A stretch of 18,396 nt of DNA from JABDDM01 sp038240295 (GTDB lineage: Bacteria; Bacteroidota; Ignavibacteria; Palsa-1295), in NCBI GenBank assembly GCA_038240295.1, contig JBBSDW010000061.1, forward strand, positions 1-18,396, read 5' to 3'. The position numbers and the translations under genes are program-made. Of this stretch, positions 1 to 7,172 are shown piece by piece (the stretch's first letter is position 1; each line of letters opens with the position of its first letter). The notes under the pieces are model-generated. The model was not told the DNA's origin and did no database searches. It saw only the letters and a list, made by a program, of their open reading frames with translations.

Positions 1-2
1 CG

Positions 3-1283
3 ATGCAAGGCCTTCCTGGCAACGAAGCGAACCTGACTACGATCAAAACTGGTCACGACTTCGACCTGCATCATTTGCAGGTGCTTAAGAAACTGGACCT
101 ACCCAAATTTTCGCGTATCGAACACAGGGGGCACCTCAGGAATCATGAACAGACGGATTACGTGGTTGACGGAAATGACAATACGCCAGTTATTTACTGG
201 GGTGATTCTTCTGGAAATTTTAGCAAGGACCGGTTCACAACCCTGAACAGCCCCAAGCGTGATAAGCAGTTTGGAGGTTTTAGCGGGGAGACGATTGGAT
301 ACACAACCTATCTGACCTCGGACTCAGTTGAAGACATCGCTTGGCTGATCCTCACGGTGGACGACACCTTTCCGGGACCGCACCATGACAGCATCTTTGT
401 GCTCCTATATCAGGGAGGTGACTCGCTTTACCGTCAAGGAAAGAGTGCGATGCCTGACAGCGTGCTCTATGTTGGGGGGCCGGGATCAGTCAGCCATGAT
501 TACTTGGCCAGAAATTTTTCGCAGGGTGACTGGCGAGCTGCACGCCGAGATGATCTTATCGCCGACGAGACCGAAGGCGTAAATATGCATTACTATCGCA
601 ATGATCCGCCATTCAGTCTCGCTAAGTTTGCTCACGCACTTGTGTACGACACGCTGCTTTTATATCGAGAGAATCCGAAATATCGAGGCATTTCCGCGAA
701 TCAATTTAGCATGCGTGCGCTACCGAAGGCTCCAGGAGACAGCTCTCAAGATTTCATGCCAGTCATGGGCGGGATTTATATTTTTCGAGGCGGGAAAGAT
801 TTTGGGTCGAAGCATTTGTTGATGGATAGCGCAGAAGCCGTCATCACAAATATACTCGACCTTGATCCGGCTATGAGGGCCGGTGGCGTTGAGGGCTTCG
901 GGGATGAGATTCAAGACGTAGGCGATATGTCTGGTAGTGGCAATCCAATGATACATACTTATGCAGGTGACTTTTCAGATGCGTTAGAGTTTTTTTACAT
1001 GCTGGGGAAGGCGGTTGACGATAAGGTAGATATGTATTACGTAGATCATTTTGTCAATGGATCTAACGACAGTCTGCAAGGTGATCAGGATTTACGCACC
1101 GATTACCTGATCGGCGAACCCTATGCTTCCCGAGTGTTATTGTTCCATGGTTCCACACGTATTCCGGTTCATAGGAACCCACGTTACGCAGTACCGCTCA
1201 AGACTACATTAGCTGGGCGAACATTGATGGCCTATCCAAACCCTTGTACCACCAGCACGATGTTGATCTATGAATCGTCGTGA
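3..1283 (+). CDS. Secreted FG-GAP/VCBS-like repeat protein, 5' partial, C-terminal sorting domain cut by a stop
   Basis: The frame is open from the window edge, so the N-terminus and any signal peptide lie upstream and the first ATG at 3 is probably internal. The 426 visible residues contain segments such as VDGNDNTPVIYWGDSSGNFS and DVGDMSGSGNPMIHTYAGD. These resemble FG-GAP/VCBS beta-propeller repeats (aspartate-rich D-x-N/S-G-D/S-G turns), which often occur in extracellular proteins of Bacteroidota. The C-terminus begins a T9SS type A sorting domain (AYPNPCTTSTMLIY) but stops at TGA 1281-1283 after its first strand. The rest of the domain continues in the same frame to 1469. As encoded, the product would lack most of the signal for secretion and surface attachment through T9SS. 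Seen: frame, motifs and stop. Inferred: propeller fold and secretion. No specific substrate or enzymatic role can be assigned. Confidence 0.75.
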   Translation: MQGLPGNEANLTTIKTGHDFDLHHLQVLKKLDLPKFSRIEHRGHLRNHEQTDYVVDGNDNTPVIYWGDSSGNFSKDRFTTLNSPKRDKQFGGFSGETIGYTTYLTSDSVEDIAWLILTVDDTFPGPHHDSIFVLLYQGGDSLYRQGKSAMPDSVLYVGGPGSVSHDYLARNFSQGDWRAARRDDLIADETEGVNMHYYRNDPPFSLAKFAHALVYDTLLLYRENPKYRGISANQFSMRALPKAPGDSSQDFMPVMGGIYIFRGGKDFGSKHLLMDSAEAVITNILDLDPAMRAGGVEGFGDEIQDVGDMSGSGNPMIHTYAGDFSDALEFFYMLGKAVDDKVDMYYVDHFVNGSNDSLQGDQDLRTDYLIGEPYASRVLLFHGSTRIPVHRNPRYAVPLKTTLAGRTLMAYPNPCTTSTMLIYESS

Positions 1284-1469
1284 CATGGCACGATCGATAT
1301 TTCGGTCTTGAATGTATTGGGCCAGGAAGTCTGGCACGCACAGCGTCATGCTGTTTCGGATCTTATCCAATGGGCGCTACCGACAAGCCTTCTGCCCAAC
1401 GGAACCTACCAAGTGAGGATCACAGATGGTTTGCGAACAAGTTCAATGTCTATTGCGGTAGTACGATAA
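1284..1469 (+). pseudogene. In-frame remainder of the T9SS type A sorting domain of the preceding gene
   Basis: Reading on in the same frame after TGA 1281-1283 gives 61 codons and then TAA at 1467-1469. The translation contains GTIDISVLNVLGQEVW, then LLPNGTYQVRITDG and a final SMSIAVVR. These are the standard later parts of a T9SS type A C-terminal domain: the 'VxDxxGRxV'-like strand, the 'L..GxYxVxv' strand and the basic end. The gene therefore carries a point nonsense mutation or a sequencing error, not a frameshift. A CGA-to-TGA change would be the simplest transition. No separate start or ribosome binding site is seen for this piece. Confidence 0.8.
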
Positions 1470-1501
1470 AGTTCTTCTTTCTTCTTCATTTCTTTTCCTA
1501 T

Positions 1502-1506
1502 GGAGG
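1502..1506 (+). promoter_or_regulatory. Shine-Dalgarno sequence of the 1511 gene
   Basis: GGAGG sits 4 bases before ATG 1511 and fixes that start. The same frame is open from 1280, but the earlier part only re-reads the sorting domain of the previous gene. This is the only clear Shine-Dalgarno in the window; the other genes have none within 15 bases of their starts. Confidence 0.7.
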
Positions 1507-1510
1507 TAGT

Positions 1511-3679
1511 ATGGTGACATCTCAACTTGCATCCTCACGCTTGCGCGGCGGAGTACTCGCTCTGTTCCTGATCTCTAGTCTTCTCTCGTCTGAGAAGGCA
1601 GTCGGACAGACGAACGTGAAGATTCCGGCGAACGTCTTTCCTATGATGGCCTTTCAGTTCGGTGCTGTCTATGATTCGAGTAATATTGCGAATCTGGAAG
1701 CAGGATGGTTTAATTATCTCTACGATGGAGGCTTCACGCCATCAAGTAATCCCTGGATCAAGAATGGGATGAAGGCGGTCTATGCCTTCGGATTGATCGC
1801 TTCGGAAGACGACAATCTGAATCCTCCCCGCCGCTATTTCGGCGGCCACGAGGGAAATTTCGTCGCGGATGCCATCGAATGCCGGTTCTTTCTGGCTGGA
1901 AACGAAGGGCAATATTTAAAAGACTCACTTGGACAATATACGATTCTTGACCATCCCGAATACGCGTACGACATGCGACACAATTGGGTAAATGCCGTGG
2001 GGGTAGTAAGTAACAAGGAATGGCAGATTGGTAAATTGACAACTCTTGCAGATTCTGCTTATATTCTTAAGACTCTGAACTTCCAGGATCAGTATCTGTC
2101 CTACTTCGGTGATACAGACTCGGAACATACGGCGTTCATTTACCGTCTCGACCCACTGGATTCCGTTTCCGGTTCGAATCCGCTGTTTCAGATCGAATAT
2201 ACCCTTACTTTCGCGAAGGATAGTGCAGCCGATATTACCATCAAATATGACAGTGTGCAATTCTCCTACAACGACTACGCCGCCTTTATCGCCACGAGTC
2301 ATCCGAGGGAACATCCTCATCTACTGACATTCCCCAACAGCTTTTATGGACATAGCCGCAATACGTTAACCCCACATCCTTATGCGCTGGTCTACCGCAA
2401 CGTTCCAACTCATCTTCCGTCGGATGGGAGTTATGGCTTAATGAGCGATGGGATTAATATGGAGGTCAAGCGGTTAGCTCCCGCCATTATTTATGTGCGA
2501 GGTGTGCGAATCCGTTCGGATTTTGCCGAGAAGATCCTGACGGACGATTCCGCGACGATCGCAGAGGCCAAACGGCTTTTTAACGCCGAAAAAGCGATCA
2601 TCCAATCAGGCTCAGGCGGCGGAGCGGATCAGTGGTCAAATACAACATTTTTGGGTGCCGGTCCCGAACCGCAGGGTCCCGAGCTCCGGACAATGGCGCA
2701 TATCGACATGGTGCTCTGGAAAGCCTACCATAAGCACACGATTCCGTTCATCGCCAATAACACTCTACTCAATACAACCTGGGCATGGTACCGCTCAATC
2801 TACGAGGACGAAACCGACAGCGTACCACCACCCATCAGCGCCGAAAATCTTGAATACGAGAATGGCGCGAATGGCAAAGACGGCGGATTCCATTTTGCAC
2901 CCGTTCCTGTCGACGCGGTCGACTATATCTTTCAGTCGTTTTCATTGCGCGATAAGCAAATACAAGCGATCACCGGCGACGTGGTGGTCGAAGATTCGCT
3001 TGTGGGATTGCACGATCATCATCCAATTACGGTCAACGCAACCTACGATCTCTATACTGCCCGTACTCGTTATCATCAGGATCTTTACAGCTTCTATAAT
3101 GCGGCGCTCGGTGCATATCCTGTTTACACCACGCCTGATCGATTCGGATCGTTCTATGCGCACATGAATACGATACTCTCTTTCTCAGGTGTTTATGATA
3201 GCGTGTTTCGAGCTATTCCTCCTCCCTCTGCCGCCTTTACCGCCGTCGTGGAAGACTCGATTCTTCACGGAGTCAATCCAGGGCATGAGGACCCGATCGC
3301 GAGTAACCAGTTTCCAATATCCCTCATCGATACTTCACACTGGCTTCAAATGTTTTCTCGCGCGACGACAGCCGAAGAGGTCCGTGCGAATGGATGGCTT
3401 GCACTCTGTTATGGCGCGAAAGGGCTCGTTGCGAATACCGTGACTGACGACGGAGGCGAAAATCATGGTACCAAGGCAGAACAAGCCGACACTGAACGAT
3501 ACGACTACGACCTCACCCAGTCTAAACTATTTGCGAGCATTTACATAGGTGATGCAGACCGCCCGGTAATACCGTTTTCGTTCTTTGATGAACTTGATGT
3601 CGAGCGCGATACAATAGTTTATTCGCATGGTACACCCTCGTTCGTCCCGTCTTTGCTGGGAGACAGAGAGTATGAATAA
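1511..3679 (+). CDS. Secreted protein of unknown function, possibly glycosidase-like
   Basis: The product is 722 residues. ATG 1511 is chosen because it follows GGAGG and begins a clean signal peptide: a basic start (ASSRLRGG), a hydrophobic core (VLALFLISSLLS), and likely cleavage near AVGQ. The mature part is rich in aromatic and acidic residues and has no cysteine cluster. Near the C-terminus, ANGWLALCYGAKGLVANTV resembles the 'YGAKGI' strand seen in TIM-barrel glycosidase-like secreted proteins of Bacteroidota. That resemblance is weak, and no catalytic acids can be assigned. It lies 41 bases after the interrupted gene and on the same strand, so co-transcription is likely. Unlike its upstream neighbour it has no T9SS sorting domain; it ends abruptly at LLGDREYE. 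It may be a truncated member of a longer family. Function is unknown. Confidence 0.7.
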   Translation: MVTSQLASSRLRGGVLALFLISSLLSSEKAVGQTNVKIPANVFPMMAFQFGAVYDSSNIANLEAGWFNYLYDGGFTPSSNPWIKNGMKAVYAFGLIASEDDNLNPPRRYFGGHEGNFVADAIECRFFLAGNEGQYLKDSLGQYTILDHPEYAYDMRHNWVNAVGVVSNKEWQIGKLTTLADSAYILKTLNFQDQYLSYFGDTDSEHTAFIYRLDPLDSVSGSNPLFQIEYTLTFAKDSAADITIKYDSVQFSYNDYAAFIATSHPREHPHLLTFPNSFYGHSRNTLTPHPYALVYRNVPTHLPSDGSYGLMSDGINMEVKRLAPAIIYVRGVRIRSDFAEKILTDDSATIAEAKRLFNAEKAIIQSGSGGGADQWSNTTFLGAGPEPQGPELRTMAHIDMVLWKAYHKHTIPFIANNTLLNTTWAWYRSIYEDETDSVPPPISAENLEYENGANGKDGGFHFAPVPVDAVDYIFQSFSLRDKQIQAITGDVVVEDSLVGLHDHHPITVNATYDLYTARTRYHQDLYSFYNAALGAYPVYTTPDRFGSFYAHMNTILSFSGVYDSVFRAIPPPSAAFTAVVEDSILHGVNPGHEDPIASNQFPISLIDTSHWLQMFSRATTAEEVRANGWLALCYGAKGLVANTVTDDGGENHGTKAEQADTERYDYDLTQSKLFASIYIGDADRPVIPFSFFDELDVERDTIVYSHGTPSFVPSLLGDREYE

Positions 3680-3766
3680 AGTTTATACACGCAGGCGCAC
3701 TGATGCCGGAAATGAGCCAGAATCAGCCGTGAGATGTTCCAATACTGAAAAAAGTTTGCACGATCA

Positions 3767-3803
3767 GCGCAATCCAAGCTTTGTCTTAGCGCAACCCAAG
3801 CTT
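3767..3803 (+). repeat. Two near-identical 15-base direct repeats before the lipoprotein gene
   Basis: GCGCAATCCAAGCTT (3767-3781) and GCGCAACCCAAGCTT (3789-3803) differ at one base and lie 22 bases apart, two helical turns. They sit 19-55 bases before ATG 3822. The first copy runs into AAGCTTTG (3776-3783), a 5-of-6 match to the TAnnTTTG -7 element, with TTTG at 3755-3758 as a possible -33. A regulator site overlapping a promoter is possible; a chance duplication is equally possible. Confidence 0.4.
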
Positions 3804-3821
3804 CCTCTCGTATCTTCGCAC

Positions 3822-4571
3822 ATGAAATTTCTTCTTGTCACGATTCTCGCTACCACGCTTGCTTCTTGCACGGGCCTGTACAATTCCAATCGGCCGACGA
3901 CGCCTCTGCTGCATCATGCAAACGAAATCAACGGCTCGATCGGGGGAAATGGATACGGCTTCGAAGCGCAGGCGGCCTATGCGCTGACAAATCACATCGG
4001 ATTGATCGGCGCGCTCAACATTATGCCGGCGCAAACCGGCACCGACTTTCAACCTGCATTTAGCGGTAACTTATTCGAGCTTGGCGCAGGATATTTTGAT
4101 AGCTCCGGCGAGATTGGTCACATTGAAGCTTATGGTACGCTTGGCTATGGCACTTCTTCTGGCAATATCCCGGGCAATGACCTGTTTGGCTTTGTGGTCC
4201 AGGCCGGTCCAGGCTATGCGCAGACTCCGTATGGCTACAACCGGTTTGTTGATGGGAAGTTTTTTCGACAAACGCTGCAAGGGAATATGGGCATCGAGGG
4301 AAAGATGGGCGCAATCGGAATCGGTCTCAGGGAGAGTTTGGTCGATATGTTCCAGTGGCACCAACTCGATCAGGCGACAATGGCTGGAAATTCGGACATC
4401 GAAATACGCGGCTCCAAAGTCGGTGTGTTTGCGGAGCCTCTTTTCTTTGCACGAGTTGGATATCGCTGGATCAAGCTCTATATCGAATATTGGCTTACCC
4501 TACCCGTGACCCGTTATAGCGACACCTGGACTTCGGCCAACGCCTCGTTAGGACTTTCTTTCGACTTCTAA
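3822..4571 (+). CDS. Outer-membrane beta-barrel-like lipoprotein
   Basis: The product is 249 residues. ATG 3822 is chosen because it starts a lipoprotein signal peptide, MKFLLVTILATTLASC, with lipobox L13-A14-S15-C16 (cleavage before C16). The same frame is open back to 3627, but that extension reads as unstructured basic sequence and overlaps the previous gene. The mature part alternates glycine- and aromatic-rich strands (GSIGGNGYGFEAQAAYAL, YGTLGYGTSSGN, FFARVGYRWIKLYIEYW) and ends ...ASLGLSFDF, with the terminal Phe typical of outer-membrane barrel strands. A lipid anchor on a barrel-like domain suggests an outer-membrane or surface-exposed protein. No ligand can be named. No Shine-Dalgarno is visible. 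Confidence is high for the gene and start, moderate for the barrel. Confidence 0.75.
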   Translation: MKFLLVTILATTLASCTGLYNSNRPTTPLLHHANEINGSIGGNGYGFEAQAAYALTNHIGLIGALNIMPAQTGTDFQPAFSGNLFELGAGYFDSSGEIGHIEAYGTLGYGTSSGNIPGNDLFGFVVQAGPGYAQTPYGYNRFVDGKFFRQTLQGNMGIEGKMGAIGIGLRESLVDMFQWHQLDQATMAGNSDIEIRGSKVGVFAEPLFFARVGYRWIKLYIEYWLTLPVTRYSDTWTSANASLGLSFDF

Positions 4572-4592
4572 GCCCGACGCTCAGGATTTTAC

Positions 4593-4623
4593 TTTTTGGC
4601 GACCTGCGAAAACGGGCCAAAAA
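4593..4623 (+). terminator. Weak candidate terminator after the lipoprotein gene
   Basis: TTTTTGGC (4593-4600) pairs with GCCAAAAA (4616-4623) across a 15-base loop, 22 bases after the stop codon. The T-run (4630-4633) is short and displaced, so this is only a possible terminator. Confidence 0.3.
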
Positions 4624-4699
4624 CGCCAGTTTTATTGCTGAGGTTGATAAAATTCTTAGGTAATCAAAGATTTTTTATAGGATTCGTCAATTTTATCCT

Positions 4700-4707
4700 T
4701 ACCTTTG
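4700..4707 (+). promoter_or_regulatory. Putative -7 element (TACCTTTG) of the first OmpA-type gene
   Basis: TACCTTTG matches the Bacteroidota primary sigma factor -7 consensus TAnnTTTG and lies 118 bases before ATG 4826. No convincing -33 TTTG is present 19-21 bases upstream; only a T-run occurs at 4671-4676. Nearly the same octamer precedes two other plus-strand envelope genes, at 13256 and 15919. Transcription would start near 4713. Confidence 0.5.
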
Positions 4708-4741
4708 CATACCTTTTCTCTACCGCCATTGCCCATGGTGA

Positions 4742-4801
4742 GTCTCGATCCTAAGTAATCACACAAGTGATCCGGTGTAACATCTCACCGGGTCGCGAGA
4801 C
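4742..4801 (+). promoter_or_regulatory. Possible three-way-junction leader RNA element
   Basis: Within 60 bases, three helices nest without conflict. P1 is GTCTCG (4742-4747) with CGAGAC (4796-4801). P2 is ATCAC (4758-4762) with GTGAT (4767-4771), loop ACAA. P3 is CCGGTG (4772-4777) with CACCGG (4786-4791), loop of 8 bases. P2 and P3 abut with no spacer. The element would lie in the leader, between the putative promoter at 4700 and ATG 4826. I do not recognise it as a known riboswitch class. Helices of 5-6 pairs can arise by chance. Confidence 0.3.
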
Positions 4802-4825
4802 ATAGTGCTCTAAAGAGATCGAAAT

Positions 4826-6769
4826 ATGAAGAATCACAGCCTTCGGGCTTTGCTTTTGGTTGCAATTGCTCTTATCACTCTTTCCACGCGATCGGCGCAT
4901 GGACAGTTCATGGAGTTACGCTCACCTTTTGAACGATTTGTCGATTGGCGTGTGCTCGTTTCGGCGAGTGCTTCTACGCCTCCAAATTCGCAGTGGGACG
5001 AAGGGATTCACTCCTCGGTTCAAACGACGACGAAAGTCATCAATTTCAACCAGCAGGTATCTCTCGAGTATTCTCAGTTTCGGGTCGGGCTCAATATCTA
5101 CAAGTTTCCGACGATGCTTCCCTTCTTTTACTGGAATCCCATCGTAAAACTTGGCGATTCCTGGATCGGCGGCGATTCGAGCCGGATGGCGTTTTCGCTT
5201 CGCGGCGAGGATCTGTTTGGATCGAAAACGGCAAACGAATTTTTGGGCGATGGCCAGAGCGATAAGAGTCTATATCCCGATAAAAACTCGTTCTCCTTCC
5301 TCTTCTCTTATTGGTTCGGCAGCAAGCCGGACAGCTCCGATTACGCAAAGCTGTATCAGGAGGCACTTGGGGAAGGCAACACGAATTCGACCAGTGCCGA
5401 TGGAAATCAGCAGACCAGCCTCAACGAAGTTCGCTACTCCACGCGCGATGGCTTTAGCGCAGCCATCGGTCTCGGAACGGGTAAATACGCAGGCACCGGC
5501 CCGATTTCGAAGCACCTGAATTTTTTCAACAGTTACGACGTCAACACCCAGACCGGTTTTTCAGGCATCAACCCCTTACTTACTGCCAGATACCGCCTTC
5601 GCAACTTGATCGCCGAACTTGATATCGCGGGCGAGGACGTCAATCTCAATTTTGCACTGCGCAATCTGAAGCGCATCGATATTGAGACTGGCATCATACA
5701 TCTCGAGCATCTCTTCCCTCGCTCGACGCGCGGACCGCACAGGCCGGAGGCCTATCTTTCGCTACGTTATGCGATCGGTTCTGGTGATGACATGGGATTC
5801 TATGAATATGGCGATGCAGTCCTGAATCAGGGTCAGGATTCCGACGGTGATGGCGTTTCGGACATGGATGAAATCCTCATCTACCACACCGATCCTTTCA
5901 ACAAGGACACCGATGGTGACGGGCTTTCGGATGGCGACGAAATCAAGATCTACAAGACCAATCCGCTCAATCCCGATACCGACGGCGATGGACTTTCGGA
6001 TGGCGATGAGGTCAGGAAATATCACACTTCACCCCGACTTGCCGACACCGATGGTGACGGCTTGAACGATGGAGATGAAGTCCTGAAATATCACACCGAT
6101 CCGCTGAAGAAAGATACCGATGGCGATGGCCTATCCGATGGCGACGAAGTATTGAAATACCATTCAGATCCGCTCAAAACCGATACCGATGGCGACGGAC
6201 TCACGGACGGTGAGGAAGTATTGCAGTATCATACGAATCCATTGCTTGCCGATACCGATGGCGATTCGCTTTCGGATGGTTACGAAGTCAATACGCTCGG
6301 TACCGATCCGCTCAAGCCTGATACGGATGGCGACGGTGTGCCCGATAATCTCGACGAATGTCCGCTTACACCGGGTACGGTTGATAACCATGGTTGCCCG
6401 CCGAAGCCGAAGCTTGGACAGCAGCTCTTCATCAGTGGTATCGAATTCGAGACTGGCAAGGCATCGATCCTCGGGACATCCGAGCCACTGTTGCAGCAGG
6501 CTGACAGCATCCTTCGCTCGTTCCCGTCGGTTCGTGTTTCCATCAACGGACATACCGATAACCAGGGCGATAGCGTAGCAAACAAACGCCTCTCACTCGA
6601 ACGTGCAAGCGCCGTTCGCGATTGGCTCATCCAGCACGGAATCAGCGCTCAGCGTCTCGAAGTTCGCGGTTATGGTCAGGATTACCCGATCGCCCCGAAC
6701 TCCACAGCAGAAGGCCGCTCCAAGAACCGCCGCATCGAATTCATTATCATCGACGATAAGACGAAGTAA
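4826..6769 (+). CDS. OmpA-family envelope protein with seven DTDGDG (thrombospondin type 3-like) repeats
   Basis: The product is 647 residues. It has a signal peptide, MKNHSLRALLLVAIALITLS, with likely cleavage at AHG-Q. Residues ~27-335 are a beta-rich, barrel-like region (for example PEAYLSLRYAIGSGDD). Residues 338-498 are seven 23-residue units, and a last DTDGDGVPDNLDECP unit starts at 499. The C-terminal OmpA-like domain runs from ~535 to 647. It keeps the peptidoglycan-binding pair: Asp578 in NGHTDNQGD and Arg593 in LSLERA, with the same 15-residue spacing as E. coli OmpA Asp271/Arg286. Known for the family: the C-terminal domain binds diaminopimelate in peptidoglycan, and DxDxDG loops bind Ca2+. 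Inferred: it tethers the outer membrane to the wall through a Ca2+-stiffened stalk. It is probably transcribed alone from the promoter near 4700 and ended at 6787-6819. There is no Shine-Dalgarno. Confidence 0.88.
   Translation: MKNHSLRALLLVAIALITLSTRSAHGQFMELRSPFERFVDWRVLVSASASTPPNSQWDEGIHSSVQTTTKVINFNQQVSLEYSQFRVGLNIYKFPTMLPFFYWNPIVKLGDSWIGGDSSRMAFSLRGEDLFGSKTANEFLGDGQSDKSLYPDKNSFSFLFSYWFGSKPDSSDYAKLYQEALGEGNTNSTSADGNQQTSLNEVRYSTRDGFSAAIGLGTGKYAGTGPISKHLNFFNSYDVNTQTGFSGINPLLTARYRLRNLIAELDIAGEDVNLNFALRNLKRIDIETGIIHLEHLFPRSTRGPHRPEAYLSLRYAIGSGDDMGFYEYGDAVLNQGQDSDGDGVSDMDEILIYHTDPFNKDTDGDGLSDGDEIKIYKTNPLNPDTDGDGLSDGDEVRKYHTSPRLADTDGDGLNDGDEVLKYHTDPLKKDTDGDGLSDGDEVLKYHSDPLKTDTDGDGLTDGEEVLQYHTNPLLADTDGDSLSDGYEVNTLGTDPLKPDTDGDGVPDNLDECPLTPGTVDNHGCPPKPKLGQQLFISGIEFETGKASILGTSEPLLQQADSILRSFPSVRVSINGHTDNQGDSVANKRLSLERASAVRDWLIQHGISAQRLEVRGYGQDYPIAPNSTAEGRSKNRRIEFIIIDDKTK
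5837..6319 (+). repeat. Coding tandem array: 7 x 69 bp (23-residue Ca-binding-type units)
   Basis: Seven in-frame units of consensus DTDGDGLSDGDEVxKYxTxP plus three variable residues. The register is exact at 69 bases. The seventh unit is the most diverged (DTDGDSLSDGYEVNTLGTDP). An eighth, truncated unit (DTDGDGVPDNLDEC) starts at 6320. The array could change length by slippage or recombination. Confidence 0.9.
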
Positions 6770-6786
6770 GCCGGTTCATCGAACTG

Positions 6787-6819
6787 AAAAGCCCCTCTCA
6801 ATGAGAGGGACTTTTTTTT
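6787..6819 (+). terminator. Rho-independent terminator of the first OmpA-type gene
   Basis: AAAAG plus CCCTCTC (6793-6799), loop AAT, GAGAGGG (6803-6809), then CTTTTTTTT (6811-6819). A 7-pair GC-rich stem, extended by AAAAG/CTTTT, is followed by eight T. It lies 17 bases after the stop codon. Confidence 0.9.
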
Positions 6820-6865
6820 GATTGCTACTGTACTCTTTACTCCGCATTCCCGGTGCATTCATTCT

Positions 6866-6925
6866 GCCGTCATTGCGAGGAGCGCTTGATTCGCGCAAGC
6901 GAATCAATGCGACGAAGCAATCTTC
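6866..6925. repeat. REP-like interspersed palindrome
   Basis: CGTCATTGCGAGGAGCG leads into TTGATTCGC-GCAA-GCGAATCAA (6886-6907, 9 perfect pairs, 4-base loop) and then GCGACGAAGCAATC. The outer ATTGC/GCAAT also pair. The GTCATTGCGAGG...GACGAAGCAATC pattern matches, from memory, a short palindromic repeat dispersed in intergenic regions of many unrelated bacterial genomes. No transposase is associated. Confidence 0.6.
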
Positions 6926-7073
6926 AGGAGCGGGGTCGAGTTTTTCAGCAGAAGACAATAAAGCGCACTTGTAGACGATGCGCGCAAAGCATCTCAGTCG
7001 CATCGATCTTATGGTTGAGGAGGACAGACCTTATGATTCTCGGCACCGCGTGTGAAAAACTACAACATCCGAG

Positions 7074-7129
7074 ATCCTTCAGCCGCTAAGAATTTCGGCG
7101 GACGAAAGCGCGAGCAGCGGCTTCAGGAT
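7074..7129. repeat. Imperfect inverted repeat downstream of guaA
   Basis: ATCCTTCAGCCGCT (7074-7087) and AGCGGCTTCAGGAT (7116-7129) are inverted copies with 12 of 14 matches and a 28-base spacer. The arm ends in GAGATCCTTC (7071-7080). This is the exact reverse complement of GAAGGATCTC at 11617-11626, so it probably belongs to the same interspersed family. On the minus strand it lies 44 bases after the guaA stop, but the only T-run (five T) is far from the stem, so it is a poor terminator. Confidence 0.45.
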
Positions 7130-7172
7130 TACCCGGTATATGAGATTGGATTTGTGTCCATCTACTCTTATT

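Larger units (their letters stand above)
6770..7172. other. Intergenic region between two convergent genes
   Basis: These 403 bases hold the OmpA terminator, a palindromic repeat at 6866-6925 and an inverted repeat at 7074-7129. I find no gene. Open frames here only read through the repeats. The OmpA-type gene and guaA converge on this region. Confidence 0.6.

Noticed and set aside
1280..1510. An earlier start for the secreted 722-residue protein
   Set aside because: That stretch is the sorting domain of the previous gene read in another frame. The Shine-Dalgarno and signal peptide support 1511.
2171..2181. A tRNA T-loop-like GGTTCGAATCC
   Set aside because: It lies inside a coding region with no acceptor stem or anticodon arm at the right distances. 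A similar GGTTCGAA near 13149 also lacks arms.
3627..3821. N-terminal extension of the lipoprotein gene back to 3627
   Set aside because: It overlaps the previous gene, reads as basic unstructured sequence, and would bury the lipoprotein signal peptide that starts at 3822.
3627..3821. A frameshift joining the end of the 722-residue protein to the open frame that follows
   Set aside because: The downstream residues show no sorting-domain or glycosidase-like features, so nothing supports one continuous protein.
5837..6319. A CRISPR-like periodic array
   Set aside because: The 69-base period has no constant repeat/variable spacer split and stays in frame with conserved DTDGDG codons. It is a coding repeat.
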